From assembly GCA_046351235.1 (NCBI GenBank), contig JAXLYV010000006.1:62001-126000 (forward strand): a stretch of 64,000 bases of DNA, written 5' to 3'. Below the pieces are notes generated by a model. That model was not told where the DNA came from and made no database searches. It saw only the letters and a list, made by a program, of their open reading frames with translations. Shown here one piece after another: positions 34,698-45,516 of the stretch. Position 1 is the first letter of the stretch. Each line of letters starts with the position of its first letter. The stretch is from JBBSAT01 sp046351235. GTDB taxonomy: Bacteria > Myxococcota_A > Polyangia > Polyangiales > Sandaracinaceae. Position numbers and translations under genes: made by a program.

Positions 34698-35235
34698 CCG
34701 ACACGCGCTCGTCGTGGCTCTCGTGCTCGCCGGCTGCGGTGCGGCTGCTCCGCCCGTCGCGGATCCGCCCTCTCCGTCTCCGCCTCCACCGAGCACGGCG
34801 GCGCCGCCCTTCGCCCATCACGGCGCGCTCGCGCTGCGCTCGATCGCATCCACCGACGCGGTGGCGCGCGCCGGTACCCAAGCCCCGCTCTACGTGGAGC
34901 TGGAAGAGGACGGCACGATCGTCGGCGCGCGCTGCGGCGCCACGCGCATGAGCGACGAGGGCGTGATCGAGCGCGAGGGCACGCCCGTCGCGCGCGTGGT
35001 GGCGGACGACGGCGGCTTCGCGATCGTGCTCGCCGACGGCACGGCCTCGGGGCTCGCGATCGCGGGCGACACGATGACGACGAGCGGCGCGACGCGCTTC
35101 GGCCTCGCGGAAGGCCGCATCACGCCGAGCGACCCCGAGCTTCCCGCGGTCGAGGTCGTGCCGCCCGAGACCGAGCCCACGCTCGCGCTCGCCCTGCTCG
35201 GGCTCGTCCTGGTCTGTGACGACCTCGGTCCCTGA
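34690..35235 (+). CDS. Putative lipoprotein, unknown function
   Basis: A 181-aa protein with a lipoprotein signal (LVVALVLAGC), a Pro/Ser linker (residues 20-40) and a beta-rich body (LYVELEEDGTIVGARCGATR, VARVVADDGGFAIVLADG, ATRFGLAEGRIT) that might be a small repeat-like sandwich. It ends with a hydrophobic stretch (LALALLGLVLVC). The ATG lies 8 nt inside the end of the SUI1 gene, so translation is probably coupled. No family recognised. Confidence 0.68.
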   Translation: MLDRHALVVALVLAGCGAAAPPVADPPSPSPPPPSTAAPPFAHHGALALRSIASTDAVARAGTQAPLYVELEEDGTIVGARCGATRMSDEGVIEREGTPVARVVADDGGFAIVLADGTASGLAIAGDTMTTSGATRFGLAEGRITPSDPELPAVEVVPPETEPTLALALLGLVLVCDDLGP

Positions 35236-35247
35236 GGCGCCCGCTGC

Positions 35248-35982
35248 TCAGCCCGCCGCGGCGAAGTGCGCGAGCATCGCGGCGAACGCTTCGTCGGTCG
35301 CCCGAGGCTGGTAGCGCGGGCCCTCGTCGCGCATGAACGCGTGCTCGGCGTCGAAGACGCGCACCGCGAAGCGCGCCCCGGCCTCGGCGAGCCGCCCCTC
35401 GATCTTCGTGCGGCCGTCGACCGGGATGTGCGGATCGCGCGCGCCCCACACGAGCAAGAGCGGCGCCGCGCGCGGGTGCATCCGCGAGAGCGTGTCGACG
35501 CCGACGGATGCGCCCAGCGTCTCGGCGTGCACGGTGGTCGGATAGAAGCACGTCACGGCGCGCACGCGCGGCTCGCAACTGGCGCGGAACGCGAGGTGCC
35601 CGCCGAAGCAGAAGCCCGCGACGAAGAGGCGCGACGCATCCACGTCTGCGCGTGCGGCGAGGTGATCGAGGAGCGCCGTCCGATCGGCGTCCACGTCCTC
35701 GACGCGAACGCGCGCCGCATCGTCGAGCGCGCGCTGCCGGTCGCGCTCGAAGTCGAGCACCGTGCCCGGCGGCTCGAAGCGGCCGTAGATCTCGGGCGCG
35801 AGCACCAAGAAGCCCTCGCCCGCGAGGCGCGCGGCGAGTCGCTCGTGCGGCGCCGTGAGCTGGAAGATGTCGGAGTAGAAGAGCACGGCCGGAAAGCGAC
35901 TCGGCGCGGCAGGCGCGATCCGCCGCACGCGGATCACGCCGCCGGGGCGCGGAACGTCGACGAAGGTGCGCGAGAGCTCCAT
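35248..35982 (-). CDS. Dienelactone hydrolase-family protein
   Basis: A 244-aa cytosolic alpha/beta hydrolase. The nucleophile elbow GFCFGGHLAF has Cys in place of Ser, as in dienelactone hydrolases; WGARDPHIPVDGR and FDAEHAFMRDEGPRYQ supply the acid and the His. FPAVLFYSDIFQL and LVLAPEIYGRFEPPGT are also family blocks. Natural substrates of chromosomal members outside chloroaromatic pathways are often unknown. It lies between two unrelated lipoprotein genes. Confidence 0.9.
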   Translation of the reverse strand: MELSRTFVDVPRPGGVIRVRRIAPAAPSRFPAVLFYSDIFQLTAPHERLAARLAGEGFLVLAPEIYGRFEPPGTVLDFERDRQRALDDAARVRVEDVDADRTALLDHLAARADVDASRLFVAGFCFGGHLAFRASCEPRVRAVTCFYPTTVHAETLGASVGVDTLSRMHPRAAPLLLVWGARDPHIPVDGRTKIEGRLAEAGARFAVRVFDAEHAFMRDEGPRYQPRATDEAFAAMLAHFAAAG

Positions 35983-36039
35983 CGGGTGAGAGCGTATCGG
36001 AGACGGGCGCCCGCCGTGGGGTCGGTGCATCATGGCGCC

Positions 36040-37017
36040 ATGACTTCGCGCTCTCCGATCGCTGCCCTCGCATCTTCGTGGCTCGTCGCCTCGCTCGCCG
36101 TCGGTTGTAGCTGCGCGTCGAGCCCGGCGCCGGTCGACGCCGCGACCCCCGACACCTCGGTGCTCGGCGAGGACGGCGGCCTCGACGCGGCCTCGCTGCT
36201 CGACGTGGGCCGCGACGCGCCGGGCCGCGACACGCCGGCGATCTGCACGCACCCGGTGGGCGAGCGCTATCCGGCAGGCGATGCGTGCAACTTCTGCGAG
36301 TGCGGTCCGGACGGCCAGGAGACGTGCTCGGTGCGCCGCTGCTTCGACTCCATCGGCGGCTGCACGTACGACGGCGTGATGCACGCCTACGGCGAGCGCT
36401 TCCCGTCGAGCGATCAGTGCAACGAGTGCGTGTGCGCCGCGAGCGGCCTCGCCTGCACCGTGCGCGCGACCTGCACCGACGTGCCGAGCTCCGCGATCCT
36501 GCTCGAGTCGATGGATGCCCCGTGCGGCACGAACACCGCGTTCACGCCGCGCGCGGTGCTCGAGGGCCTGCCGGTCACCGACTTCACGGCGCCCTTCCTC
36601 TACCAGCGCAACCGGCCCGCGAACCAGTACCCGGAGCTCTTGCCCGACACCACCGTCCGCGTGCGCATCGTCTACGACGGCGGCTTCCTCGTCTGCCGCA
36701 TCCCCTCGCCCGACCAGCCGGCGCTGGACATCCAGATCATGGCCGAGCTGATCACCGAGGACGGCGCGTTCGACGAGGGCTTCCCCGCGTACCTGCGCCG
36801 CAACGACTTCGGGTTCCTCGACGCGTGGCTCGTCGACGCGAGCGCGCCCTACGGAGCGCTGCACGGGAGCTACCTCCCCAACTGCGCGCTCGACCCCGGC
36901 GGCTACGCGTTCGGCATCCAGGTCGAGCCGAACGGGCACGCGAGCGGCGGCGTCACGCGCCTGTGCGAGACCGACATCCTGCTCGACATCGCCACGTTCG
37001 ATCGCCCGGCGCCCTGA
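36040..37017 (+). CDS. Lipoprotein with two VWC-like cysteine modules
   Basis: A 325-aa exported protein with a lipoprotein signal (WLVASLAVGC) and an Asp/Ala linker. Residues 70-145 hold two von Willebrand type C-like modules, each with a C-x2-C-x-C core: CNFCECGPDGQETC and CNECVCAASGLAC. A region of about 170 residues follows with a beta-rich look (TVRVRIVYDGGFLVCRIPSP, DAWLVDASAPYGALHGSY) and no family I know. Such modules mediate protein binding outside cells in other organisms. It is flanked by convergent genes. Confidence 0.72.
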   Translation: MTSRSPIAALASSWLVASLAVGCSCASSPAPVDAATPDTSVLGEDGGLDAASLLDVGRDAPGRDTPAICTHPVGERYPAGDACNFCECGPDGQETCSVRRCFDSIGGCTYDGVMHAYGERFPSSDQCNECVCAASGLACTVRATCTDVPSSAILLESMDAPCGTNTAFTPRAVLEGLPVTDFTAPFLYQRNRPANQYPELLPDTTVRVRIVYDGGFLVCRIPSPDQPALDIQIMAELITEDGAFDEGFPAYLRRNDFGFLDAWLVDASAPYGALHGSYLPNCALDPGGYAFGIQVEPNGHASGGVTRLCETDILLDIATFDRPAP

Positions 37018-37023
37018 CGCTCA

Positions 37024-38511
37024 TCACGCGCGGGCCGCGCGCGCCAGCGCGCTGAGCGCGCGCCCGAGCTCGCGCTCGTCGAGCGATCCGAAGCCGAAGC
37101 GCGCGTAGGGCAGCGGGCGGCGATCGAGCGTGAAGTCGCGCCCGATGAAGAAGAACACGCCGCGCTCGAGCGTGCGGCGCCGGAGGCCCGCGAGATCGCC
37201 CTCGACGCGCGCCCAGAGCGCGAGCCCGCCCGAGCGCTCCTCGATCGACACGCGATCGCCGAGCGCGCGCCCGAGCCCCTCGCGCAGGAAGTCTCGCCGG
37301 GCGAGGTAGACGCGCCGCGCGCGGCGCACGTGCCGCGCGAGCTCGCCGTCGTCGATCAGGCTGGCGACCGCGGCCTCCTTCGCGTGATCGCCCTGGCGAT
37401 CCGAGGCGAAGCGCACGCTCACGAGCGCGGCGAGCAGATCGCGCGGCGGCACCACGAAGCCGAGGCGCAGCCCGGGCGCGAGCATCTTCGAGAGCGAGCC
37501 GACGTAGACGACCGAGCCGTGCGCGTCGGCGCTGGCGATCGGCAGCACGGGCCGCCCCTCGAAGTGGAACTCGTGGTCGTAGTCGTCCTCCACGATCGCG
37601 AAGCGGCGCGTGCGCGCGAGGGCCAGCAGCGCCGCGCGGCGCTCGGGCGCCATCACCGCCATCGTCGGGTACTGGTGGTGCGGCGTCACGTACACGAGCC
37701 GGATCGGCGCCTCGTGGCACGCGCGCTCGAGCGCCGCGACGTCGAGCCCGCGCGCATCGACCGGGATGGGCACGAGCGTCGCGCCCGCGAGGCGGAAGGT
37801 CTCGCGGATCGGCACGTAGCCCGGATCCTCGATCGCGACGCGGTCGCCGGGCCGCACGAGCGCGCGCGCCACGAGATCGACCGCGTGCTGGCTGCCCTGC
37901 GTCACGAGCAGGCCCTCGTCGTCGGTCGCGATCGCGCGATCCTCGGCCAGCATCGTGCGGAGCGCGCGCCGCAGCGTCGGCTCGCCGCGCGCATCGCCGT
38001 AGTCGAGGCGCGTGCGCGGCGAGGTGCGCAGGATGCGGCGATAGGCGCGCGCGAAGGCCTCGCGAGGCACGAGGCGCACGTCCGGCACGCCGCCGCCGAG
38101 GTAGACCGCGCCCGCGGGGACGCGCTCGGGATCGATCACGCGCACGATCGATCGCGGGAACGCGGCGCGGGCCGGCACCGCCCTGCGGGCGCCCTCGGCG
38201 CGGCCGATCGTGCGCTCGGGCAGCGCCGAGGCGACGTAGGTGCCCGACTGGGGCCGCGCCTCGAGCCACCCTTCGGCGACGAGCTCGGCGAACGCGCGCA
38301 CGACCGTCTCGCGATCGACCTCGAGCGAGCGCGCGAGCGCACGCGTGCCCGGTAGGCGCTGGCCGGGGGCGAGACGGCCGCGGCGGATCTCGGCGACGAC
38401 GAGCGAGGCCACGCGCGCCGCGAGGCTCGGGCCCTTCGTGGCCACGAGATCCTGCGGATCGAGCGCGATCGGGCGGGAGGGACGCGACACTGGAGTGCCT
38501 GCTTCGAGCAT
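37024..38511 (-). CDS. MocR-type regulator (GntR HTH + class I aminotransferase fold)
   Basis: A 495-aa transcription factor. The GntR winged helix is at residues 25-95 (LVVAEIRRGRLAPGQRLPGT, LARSLEVDRETVVRAFAELV) and a PLP-dependent aminotransferase-like domain spans 125-490. The PLP Lys is in VGSLSKMLAPGLRLGF, and EDDYDHEFHF is also typical. MocR proteins use PLP or its derivatives as effectors. The divergent neighbour encodes a flavin/PPOX-fold protein, the usual target arrangement. An upstream in-frame ATG lies at 38556. Confidence 0.92.
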   Translation of the reverse strand: MLEAGTPVSRPSRPIALDPQDLVATKGPSLAARVASLVVAEIRRGRLAPGQRLPGTRALARSLEVDRETVVRAFAELVAEGWLEARPQSGTYVASALPERTIGRAEGARRAVPARAAFPRSIVRVIDPERVPAGAVYLGGGVPDVRLVPREAFARAYRRILRTSPRTRLDYGDARGEPTLRRALRTMLAEDRAIATDDEGLLVTQGSQHAVDLVARALVRPGDRVAIEDPGYVPIRETFRLAGATLVPIPVDARGLDVAALERACHEAPIRLVYVTPHHQYPTMAVMAPERRAALLALARTRRFAIVEDDYDHEFHFEGRPVLPIASADAHGSVVYVGSLSKMLAPGLRLGFVVPPRDLLAALVSVRFASDRQGDHAKEAAVASLIDDGELARHVRRARRVYLARRDFLREGLGRALGDRVSIEERSGGLALWARVEGDLAGLRRRTLERGVFFFIGRDFTLDRRPLPYARFGFGSLDERELGRALSALARAARA

Positions 38512-38535
38512 TCTGGATGGTTTCGTCCCTCCAGT
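38489..38535. promoter_or_regulatory. Probable MocR operator in the divergent promoter
   Basis: CTGGAG at 38490 and CTGGA at 38513 form a direct repeat 23 bp apart, and TCCAG at 38530-38534 gives an inverted partner (CTGGA-N12-TCCAG). Direct repeats with an added inverted half-site are the known layout for MocR/PdxR binding. The block lies between and over the starts of the regulator and the PPOX-family gene. Confidence 0.5.
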
Positions 38536-38554
38536 CACGGGCAGGCTCGAGCGC

Positions 38555-39202
38555 ATGACCGAGCGCTACGAGACGACCCCCGCCACCGAGCTCCGCCGCC
38601 ACCCCGAGCGCGGGAGCTACGACCGCGACGTGGTCCACGCCATCCTCGACGAGGCCCTCGTCTGCCACCTCGCGTACGTGCACGAGGGCGTGCCCTTCTC
38701 GATGCCCACGGCCTACGCGCGCAGCGGCGAGACGATCTACGTGCACGGCGCTCGCGCGAATCGCTCGCTCGCGGCGCTGGCCGCGGGCGCGCCTTTCTCG
38801 GTCTCGGTGATGCTGCTCGACGGGCTCGTGCTCGCGCGCACCGCCTTCCACCACTCGATGAACTATCGCTCCGTCGTGGCGACGGGAAGCGCACGGCTCG
38901 TGACGACCCGCGAGGAGAAGCGCGACGCCATGACGCTGCTCGTCGATCGCATGGCCGTGGGCCGCAGCCTCGCGACGCGGATGCCGGTCGACTGGGAGCT
39001 CGACGTCACGCAGGTGCTCGCGATCGAGATCGCGCACGCGTCGGCCAAGCTCCGCGCGGGCGGCCCGCTCGACGTCGGCCAGGATCGCCTGCATCCGTGC
39101 TGGTCGGGCGTGGTGCCCGTGCGCCTGGTCGCCGGCGCGCCGATCGCCGAGCCCGACGTGGACGCCTCGCTCGCCGCGCCGATCGTCAAGATCGCGGGCT
39201 GA
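38555..39202 (+). CDS. Pyridoxamine 5'-phosphate oxidase-family (flavin-binding) protein
   Basis: A 215-aa protein of the split-barrel FMN-binding fold: HPERGSYDRDVVHAILDEAL, LVCHLAYVHEGVPFSMPTAY, ETIYVHGARANRSLAALAAG and FHHSMNYRSVVATGSARLV match the group often annotated as a flavin-nucleotide-binding or PPOX-family protein rather than true PdxH. It is divergent from a MocR-type regulator with a shared probable operator, which predicts control by vitamin B6 status. Its 3' end overlaps the converging deaminase gene by 17 nt. Confidence 0.88.
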   Translation: MTERYETTPATELRRHPERGSYDRDVVHAILDEALVCHLAYVHEGVPFSMPTAYARSGETIYVHGARANRSLAALAAGAPFSVSVMLLDGLVLARTAFHHSMNYRSVVATGSARLVTTREEKRDAMTLLVDRMAVGRSLATRMPVDWELDVTQVLAIEIAHASAKLRAGGPLDVGQDRLHPCWSGVVPVRLVAGAPIAEPDVDASLAAPIVKIAG

Positions 39203-39764
39203 CGCCGCCGCGCGCGAGCACGTCGCGGATCTCCGCTTCCGAGACGCCGTAGCGCGCGGTGAGGATCGCCATCCGCTCGGGCTCCGCGACGCTCGCGGCG
39301 AAGCGGGCCGGCTCGTGCGGATGGAAGCGGAAGATCCAGGGCGCGAGCTGGAGCCGGATCTCGCCCGCGCAGACGTCGGAGACGACCTCGACACCGGCCT
39401 CGCGCAGCATCGAGAGGCCGACGCCGTCGACGCGCGGGTTCGGATCGAGGATGCCCGTCACGACGCGCCGCACACCACGCGTCACGATCGCCTTGGCGCA
39501 CGCAGGCGTCCGGCCGTGGAACGCGCAGGGCTCGAGCGTCGAGTAGAGCGTGGCCTCGGAGAGCGCCACGCCGAGGCGCGCGGCCTCGTGCATCGCGACG
39601 ATCTCGGCGTGGTCCTCGCCGGGGCCCTGCGTGTGACCGCGCGCGACGACCTCGCCGCGCCCGTCCACGATCACGCAGCCGACCCAGGGGTTGTCGCCGG
39701 TCTTGCCGCGCGCCCGCTCGGCCTCCGCGATCGCCGCCCGCATCGCGCTCTCGTGCGAGGTCAT
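39186..39764 (-). CDS. ribD: RibD-type pyrimidine deaminase, without reductase domain
   Basis: A 192-aa protein. The zinc site of the cytidine-deaminase fold used by RibD is clear: HAEIVAMHEAAR, then EPCAFHGRTPAC, with GDNPWVGCVIVDGRGEVVAR and the RVVTGILDPNPRVDGVG block that follows in RibD. The family usually continues with a dehydrogenase-like reductase domain of about 200 residues; here the protein ends with only 60 residues of other sequence. The second riboflavin step would therefore need a separate enzyme. It could instead act on a related substrate. I chose the ATG at 39764; the frame stays open to 39800. Confidence 0.8.
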   Translation of the reverse strand: MTSHESAMRAAIAEAERARGKTGDNPWVGCVIVDGRGEVVARGHTQGPGEDHAEIVAMHEAARLGVALSEATLYSTLEPCAFHGRTPACAKAIVTRGVRRVVTGILDPNPRVDGVGLSMLREAGVEVVSDVCAGEIRLQLAPWIFRFHPHEPARFAASVAEPERMAILTARYGVSEAEIRDVLARGGVSPRS

Positions 39765-39860
39765 CGACGCCGTCGTAAGGCCGCGCGCCCGATGCGGCAA
39801 GGGCCGCGGGCTGCGAGCGATCGCAACCTCGCGGCCCTCGGGGCCGAGCGTTCCTCGCCG

Positions 39861-41846
<1,986 letters not shown>

Positions 41847-41998
41847 TCCTCGTCCTCGCTCCATCTCGACTCGGAGTCGTCGAGCTGCCGGCCCCGCGCG
41901 CACACGCGCGCGGTCGACGAGAGAGCGCGAAGCCCTCCCGCGAGCGGGATTCTAACGGGATTTCGGGGCCGGGGGTCAAGTACGATCCAGGCCCTGCG

Positions 41999-42754
41999 CT
42001 ACGGCGCAGCGCGGTAGGGAGCGATTCGGCCTTCGCGGACGCGGGCTTCGAGCGCGGCGCGGTCCGGAGGGCGGGCGAGCAGGGCCTCGACCGGCCAGCC
42101 CTCGCGATCGAGGAGGTGCGCGACGAGGAGCACGTAGCGGAGATAGAGGCCGCTCGCCGAGGGGTCGAGCGTGCGGTCGCCCGCGAGGAGCCGCGCGCGG
42201 GTCGCCTCGTAGTCGAAGGTGGGGCCGCGTCCGACGTAGTCGGCATATCCCTCGCGCACCCAGGCGGGCAGATCGAAGTACGGGAGGCCCAGGCGGTCCG
42301 CGGTGAGCGTGTGGGTGATCTCGTGGGCGAGAAAGTACGCGAGCGTGCGCTCGCCCGGCGTCTCGCGCCCCGAGGGCCCGACCAGGCGATCGCGATCGAA
42401 GTGCGCGGGCCGCGTGAACACCGCGCGCCCGATCGGCGCCATCGCGAGCGCGCCCGCGCCGACGGCGCGGTTCGAGACGAGGCGCCAGCGCCAGAGCGAC
42501 TGACAGACGTACACGTCGTGCGGCACGTCGGGGACGAAGAGCGCCGAGCGCTCGACGCGCGCCTCGGCGTCGGCGATCACCGCGCCCGCGCTCGCGGGGA
42601 TCGGCGCATCGGCGTGCACGGTCAGAAAGCGCCCCGTGCGCGCGTGCGCGAAGAGCGGCGCCGGGAACACCAGCAAGCCCACGTACGCGGCTCCGAGCGC
42701 GAGCACGGACACGAGGGCGCGCTTTCCGAGCGCGCGTGCACGCGCGAGCGTCAT
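41999..42754 (-). CDS. Membrane-anchored gluzincin-type metallopeptidase
   Basis: A 251-aa protein with an N-terminal transmembrane helix (ALVSVLALGAAYVGLLVFP). AHEITHTLTADRLG at the centre is an HExxH zinc motif, and about 20 residues on, LPAWVREGYADYVGRG supplies the Glu of gluzincins. The remaining sequence is not one of the large named peptidase families; related short proteins are often annotated as DUF-type peptidases. Substrate unknown. It diverges from a large lipoprotein gene across a palindromic site. Confidence 0.75.
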   Translation of the reverse strand: MTLARARALGKRALVSVLALGAAYVGLLVFPAPLFAHARTGRFLTVHADAPIPASAGAVIADAEARVERSALFVPDVPHDVYVCQSLWRWRLVSNRAVGAGALAMAPIGRAVFTRPAHFDRDRLVGPSGRETPGERTLAYFLAHEITHTLTADRLGLPYFDLPAWVREGYADYVGRGPTFDYEATRARLLAGDRTLDPSASGLYLRYVLLVAHLLDREGWPVEALLARPPDRAALEARVREGRIAPYRAAP

Positions 42755-42797
42755 GTCCCGCGCCAAACCGCGGGAGCTCGCCGTGCATTCCCTGCCT

Positions 42798-42811
42798 GTG
42801 CATCGATGCAC
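42798..42811. promoter_or_regulatory. 14-bp palindrome in divergent intergenic region
   Basis: GTGCATCGATGCAC is a perfect palindrome, extended by partial symmetry to about 20 bp, and sits midway between the divergent genes starting at 42754 and 42869. A dimeric regulator site is a natural explanation, but no regulator gene is adjacent. Confidence 0.4.
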
Positions 42812-42868
42812 GGGTCTCGGGCGTCGCTCGGCATTCCGCGCGCGCGCGGCACGACGTACACCGAAGAC

Positions 42869-44536
42869 ATGCTGCGCCGACACGCCTGGATCGCCTTCGC
42901 GTCTCTCTCCATCGCCTGCGCGGGCCCGATCGCGCCCGCGCCCGTCGTGACCGAGAGCACCGAGTGCACGGGGGATGCGTGGTGCTGGATGCGTGGCCGC
43001 CCGATCGTGGTCGAGGGCGACCGCGCGCGCGGCGTCGTGATCGCGTACGGCGCCGAAGGAACGTACCTGCGCTGGGACGAGGCCCAGGGCGGCTGGAGCG
43101 CCACGCCGCGCCCGACGACGCGCACCTTCACGAGCGCGTGGAGCGCGAGCGAAGAGGACGCGTGGGCGAGCGACGAGATGGGCAGCGCCTGGCACTGGGA
43201 CGGCAGCGCGTGGACCGAGGCGCCCTCCGCCGCGCCCATCCTGCGCGTGCTCGGCGCCACCGACGGCTCGGCGTGGGCGATCGCCGGCGGCGATCCGAGC
43301 GGCCACGGCGCGACCTCGGGCGCGCATCTCTTGCGTCACGACGCGAGCGGCTGGAGCGAGCCGATCCCGCCCTACGCGTTCTGTCTCGGCGGCGACTTCG
43401 CGCTGCCGGCCGGCGAAGTGTGGACCGCGGGCCTGACGTGCGACGCGAGCGGCACGGTGGAGAACGTCGAAGTGCGCCGCTGGGACGGGAGCGCGTGGCA
43501 GCTCGTCGGCGCGCCGATCCCCGACCAGGGCTGGTTCCCTTCGTTCACGACCACGAGCGATGGCCGCGTGGAGGTCGACGCGAGCGGGCGCTTCGCGTGG
43601 GACGGCGCGAGCTGGGCTCCTGCGTACGCGCCCGAGTACCCGCAGGACCTGGGCGTCGGCGAGTACGCGTTCTGGGACGGCTTCCAGTGGGTCCGCGTGC
43701 CGTGGACGATGGCGGTCGAGGGCGCGTTCCGTCTCGACGAGTCGCACACGTGGGCATGGGGCGCGGGGCGCATCTACTTCTCGCAGTCGCGCTTGCCGAC
43801 GGCCGAGATGTTCCGCGCCACGATCGCGACGCCCTACGACACGACCTCGAGCGCCGAGGCGTGGGGCACGATGCCGACGCTGCTCTGGGCAGGCGGCGAA
43901 GCGCGCGCCGCCTGGGGCCGCTCGCCGAGCGACGTGTACCGCGCGCTCGAGAGCGGCGCGCTCGAGCACTACGACGGCGCCACGTGGTCGCCCGTGGCCG
44001 TGAGCTCGTTCGTGAGCGGCATCGAAGGCTCGGAGAGCGACGTGTGGCTCGCGACGAGAGACGGCGTGATGCGTGGCGACGCCGCGCGCGGCTTCCGCGC
44101 GGTCGCCGTGCCGGCTGACGTGAGCGTGCCCGACCGCGTGCACGTGCTGAGCGACGGCAGCGTGATCGCGGTGGCCCGCGAAGGCGTGCTCGCCCTCGAC
44201 GGCGACGCGTTCGGGATGCTCGTTCCTTCGGAGACCGGCTGGTACACGCGCGACGCGCGCGGCAGCTCGCGCGACGCGCTGTGGATCTTCCAGCCGGCAT
44301 CGGGCCGCTCGAACGACGTCCGCGTCCTGCACGGCGGCGCTCCGGTGACCGCGGGCGAGCCCGTGCCCCCGGAGGACGCCGAGATCTGGCTCACCGGCTG
44401 GGGCTTCGTCGGCCAGCTCGACGGCTCGCTGACGCTCCCGACCCCGCCGCTCTTCGACTACCAGACCGAAGGCTGGGCCGGCGTCGACAGCGTGTGGCTG
44501 ATGTCGGGCACGCAAGCCGTGCGCCTCGCGCGTTGA
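42869..44536 (+). CDS. Lipoprotein with WG-type propeller repeats
   Basis: A 555-aa exported protein with a lipoprotein signal (MLRRHAWIAFASLSIAC). The body contains recurring blades such as SASEEDAWASDEMGSAWHWD, RRWDGSAWQLVGAPI, EYAFWDGFQWVRVPW, GSESDVWLATRDGVM and ALWIFQPASG, typical of myxobacterial propellers in which a D-W-A or D-V-W motif ends each blade. Such proteins are abundant and uncharacterised. There is no catalytic motif. The upstream region holds a palindromic site. Confidence 0.72.
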   Translation: MLRRHAWIAFASLSIACAGPIAPAPVVTESTECTGDAWCWMRGRPIVVEGDRARGVVIAYGAEGTYLRWDEAQGGWSATPRPTTRTFTSAWSASEEDAWASDEMGSAWHWDGSAWTEAPSAAPILRVLGATDGSAWAIAGGDPSGHGATSGAHLLRHDASGWSEPIPPYAFCLGGDFALPAGEVWTAGLTCDASGTVENVEVRRWDGSAWQLVGAPIPDQGWFPSFTTTSDGRVEVDASGRFAWDGASWAPAYAPEYPQDLGVGEYAFWDGFQWVRVPWTMAVEGAFRLDESHTWAWGAGRIYFSQSRLPTAEMFRATIATPYDTTSSAEAWGTMPTLLWAGGEARAAWGRSPSDVYRALESGALEHYDGATWSPVAVSSFVSGIEGSESDVWLATRDGVMRGDAARGFRAVAVPADVSVPDRVHVLSDGSVIAVAREGVLALDGDAFGMLVPSETGWYTRDARGSSRDALWIFQPASGRSNDVRVLHGGAPVTAGEPVPPEDAEIWLTGWGFVGQLDGSLTLPTPPLFDYQTEGWAGVDSVWLMSGTQAVRLAR

Positions 44537-44725
44537 GCCGAGCTGCACGCGCGGCGTAGGAAGCGGAAGAGCCATCACGTGATCACAGGCCGCGTGGTGC
44601 GTCCTCGTCCTCGTCCTCGGTCATCACATCGCAGTCGTCCCGGCGGCGGCCGCACGCAGAGCCCGGAGGCCGTCTTATAAGAAATGACCACGGCACGCCG
44701 CGAAAAGGCTGCTACAGCCGAGGCC

Positions 44726-45418
44726 ATGCAACGCGTCGCAATCGCGCTCTCGCTCGCTCTGCTGGCGGCCAGTGGTTGCGGGGCATCGAACAGCGCTGTC
44801 GACGCAGCGACCGAGAGAGATGGCGCAGCACCCGATGGGGCGCGCGACGCTGGGGTCTCTGACGCGGCCGCGACGCACGACGTCGGCCCAGACGCGTCGC
44901 TGGGAGACGCCGCCGCCGAGGACGCCGCCGCCGAAGACGCGGCACCGCTTGCCGATGCGTCGGCCGACGACGCCAGCGCGCACGATGCCCAAGTCCCTGG
45001 CGTCGACGCGTCCGCACCGGACGCCTCCTCCGACGACGCCGGAACCGACGCCGCGGCGAGTGATGCCGGCACCGACGCCGCGGTGAGCTGCGACGATAGC
45101 TGCCCCGCGTGCGCCACGGCCGTGACGACGAACGCGTGCGGCCACGCATGCCCCGCGACCTGCGCGACGAGCTGCAGCGCCGGCTGCTGTCGGGCAGCGC
45201 CCCCGAGCTGCGCGACGACATCGACGAACGACGGTTGCGGAGGAACGTACGCGGCGAGCTGCGCCGGTACCGACGCGCGCTGCGACTCGAACTGCGGGTG
45301 CCTGGTCGGTGCGAGCACCTGCTGCCCCTCGTTCGGCAGCTACGTCATCTGCGCACCACCGACCCCGCAATGCGACGGTAGCAGCGGGTGCTGCGGCGGC
45401 CCGATTCCGTGTGAGTGA
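44726..45418 (+). CDS. Lipoprotein with long Asp/Ala linker and Cys-rich domain
   Basis: A 230-aa exported protein. I chose the ATG at 44726 (MQRVAIALSLALLAASGC) for its lipoprotein signal; an upstream ATG at 44684 would add a 14-residue polar extension. After the Cys comes an unusually long Asp/Ala/Ser linker of about 100 residues, then a compact domain of about 95 residues with about 20 cysteines (CDDSCPACATAVTTNACGHA, CSAGCCRAAPPSC, CGCLVGASTCCPSFG). It probably displays a disulfide-rich module away from the outer membrane. Function unknown. Confidence 0.75.
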   Translation: MQRVAIALSLALLAASGCGASNSAVDAATERDGAAPDGARDAGVSDAAATHDVGPDASLGDAAAEDAAAEDAAPLADASADDASAHDAQVPGVDASAPDASSDDAGTDAAASDAGTDAAVSCDDSCPACATAVTTNACGHACPATCATSCSAGCCRAAPPSCATTSTNDGCGGTYAASCAGTDARCDSNCGCLVGASTCCPSFGSYVICAPPTPQCDGSSGCCGGPIPCE

Positions 45419-45516
45419 GTCGAGCACGCGACCGCGCACCGACACGGACACACGGACAGGAGCCCAAGCGAAAACGGCCGACGAGATCCTCTCTCGTCAC
45501 CCGCTCCCTGGGACTG

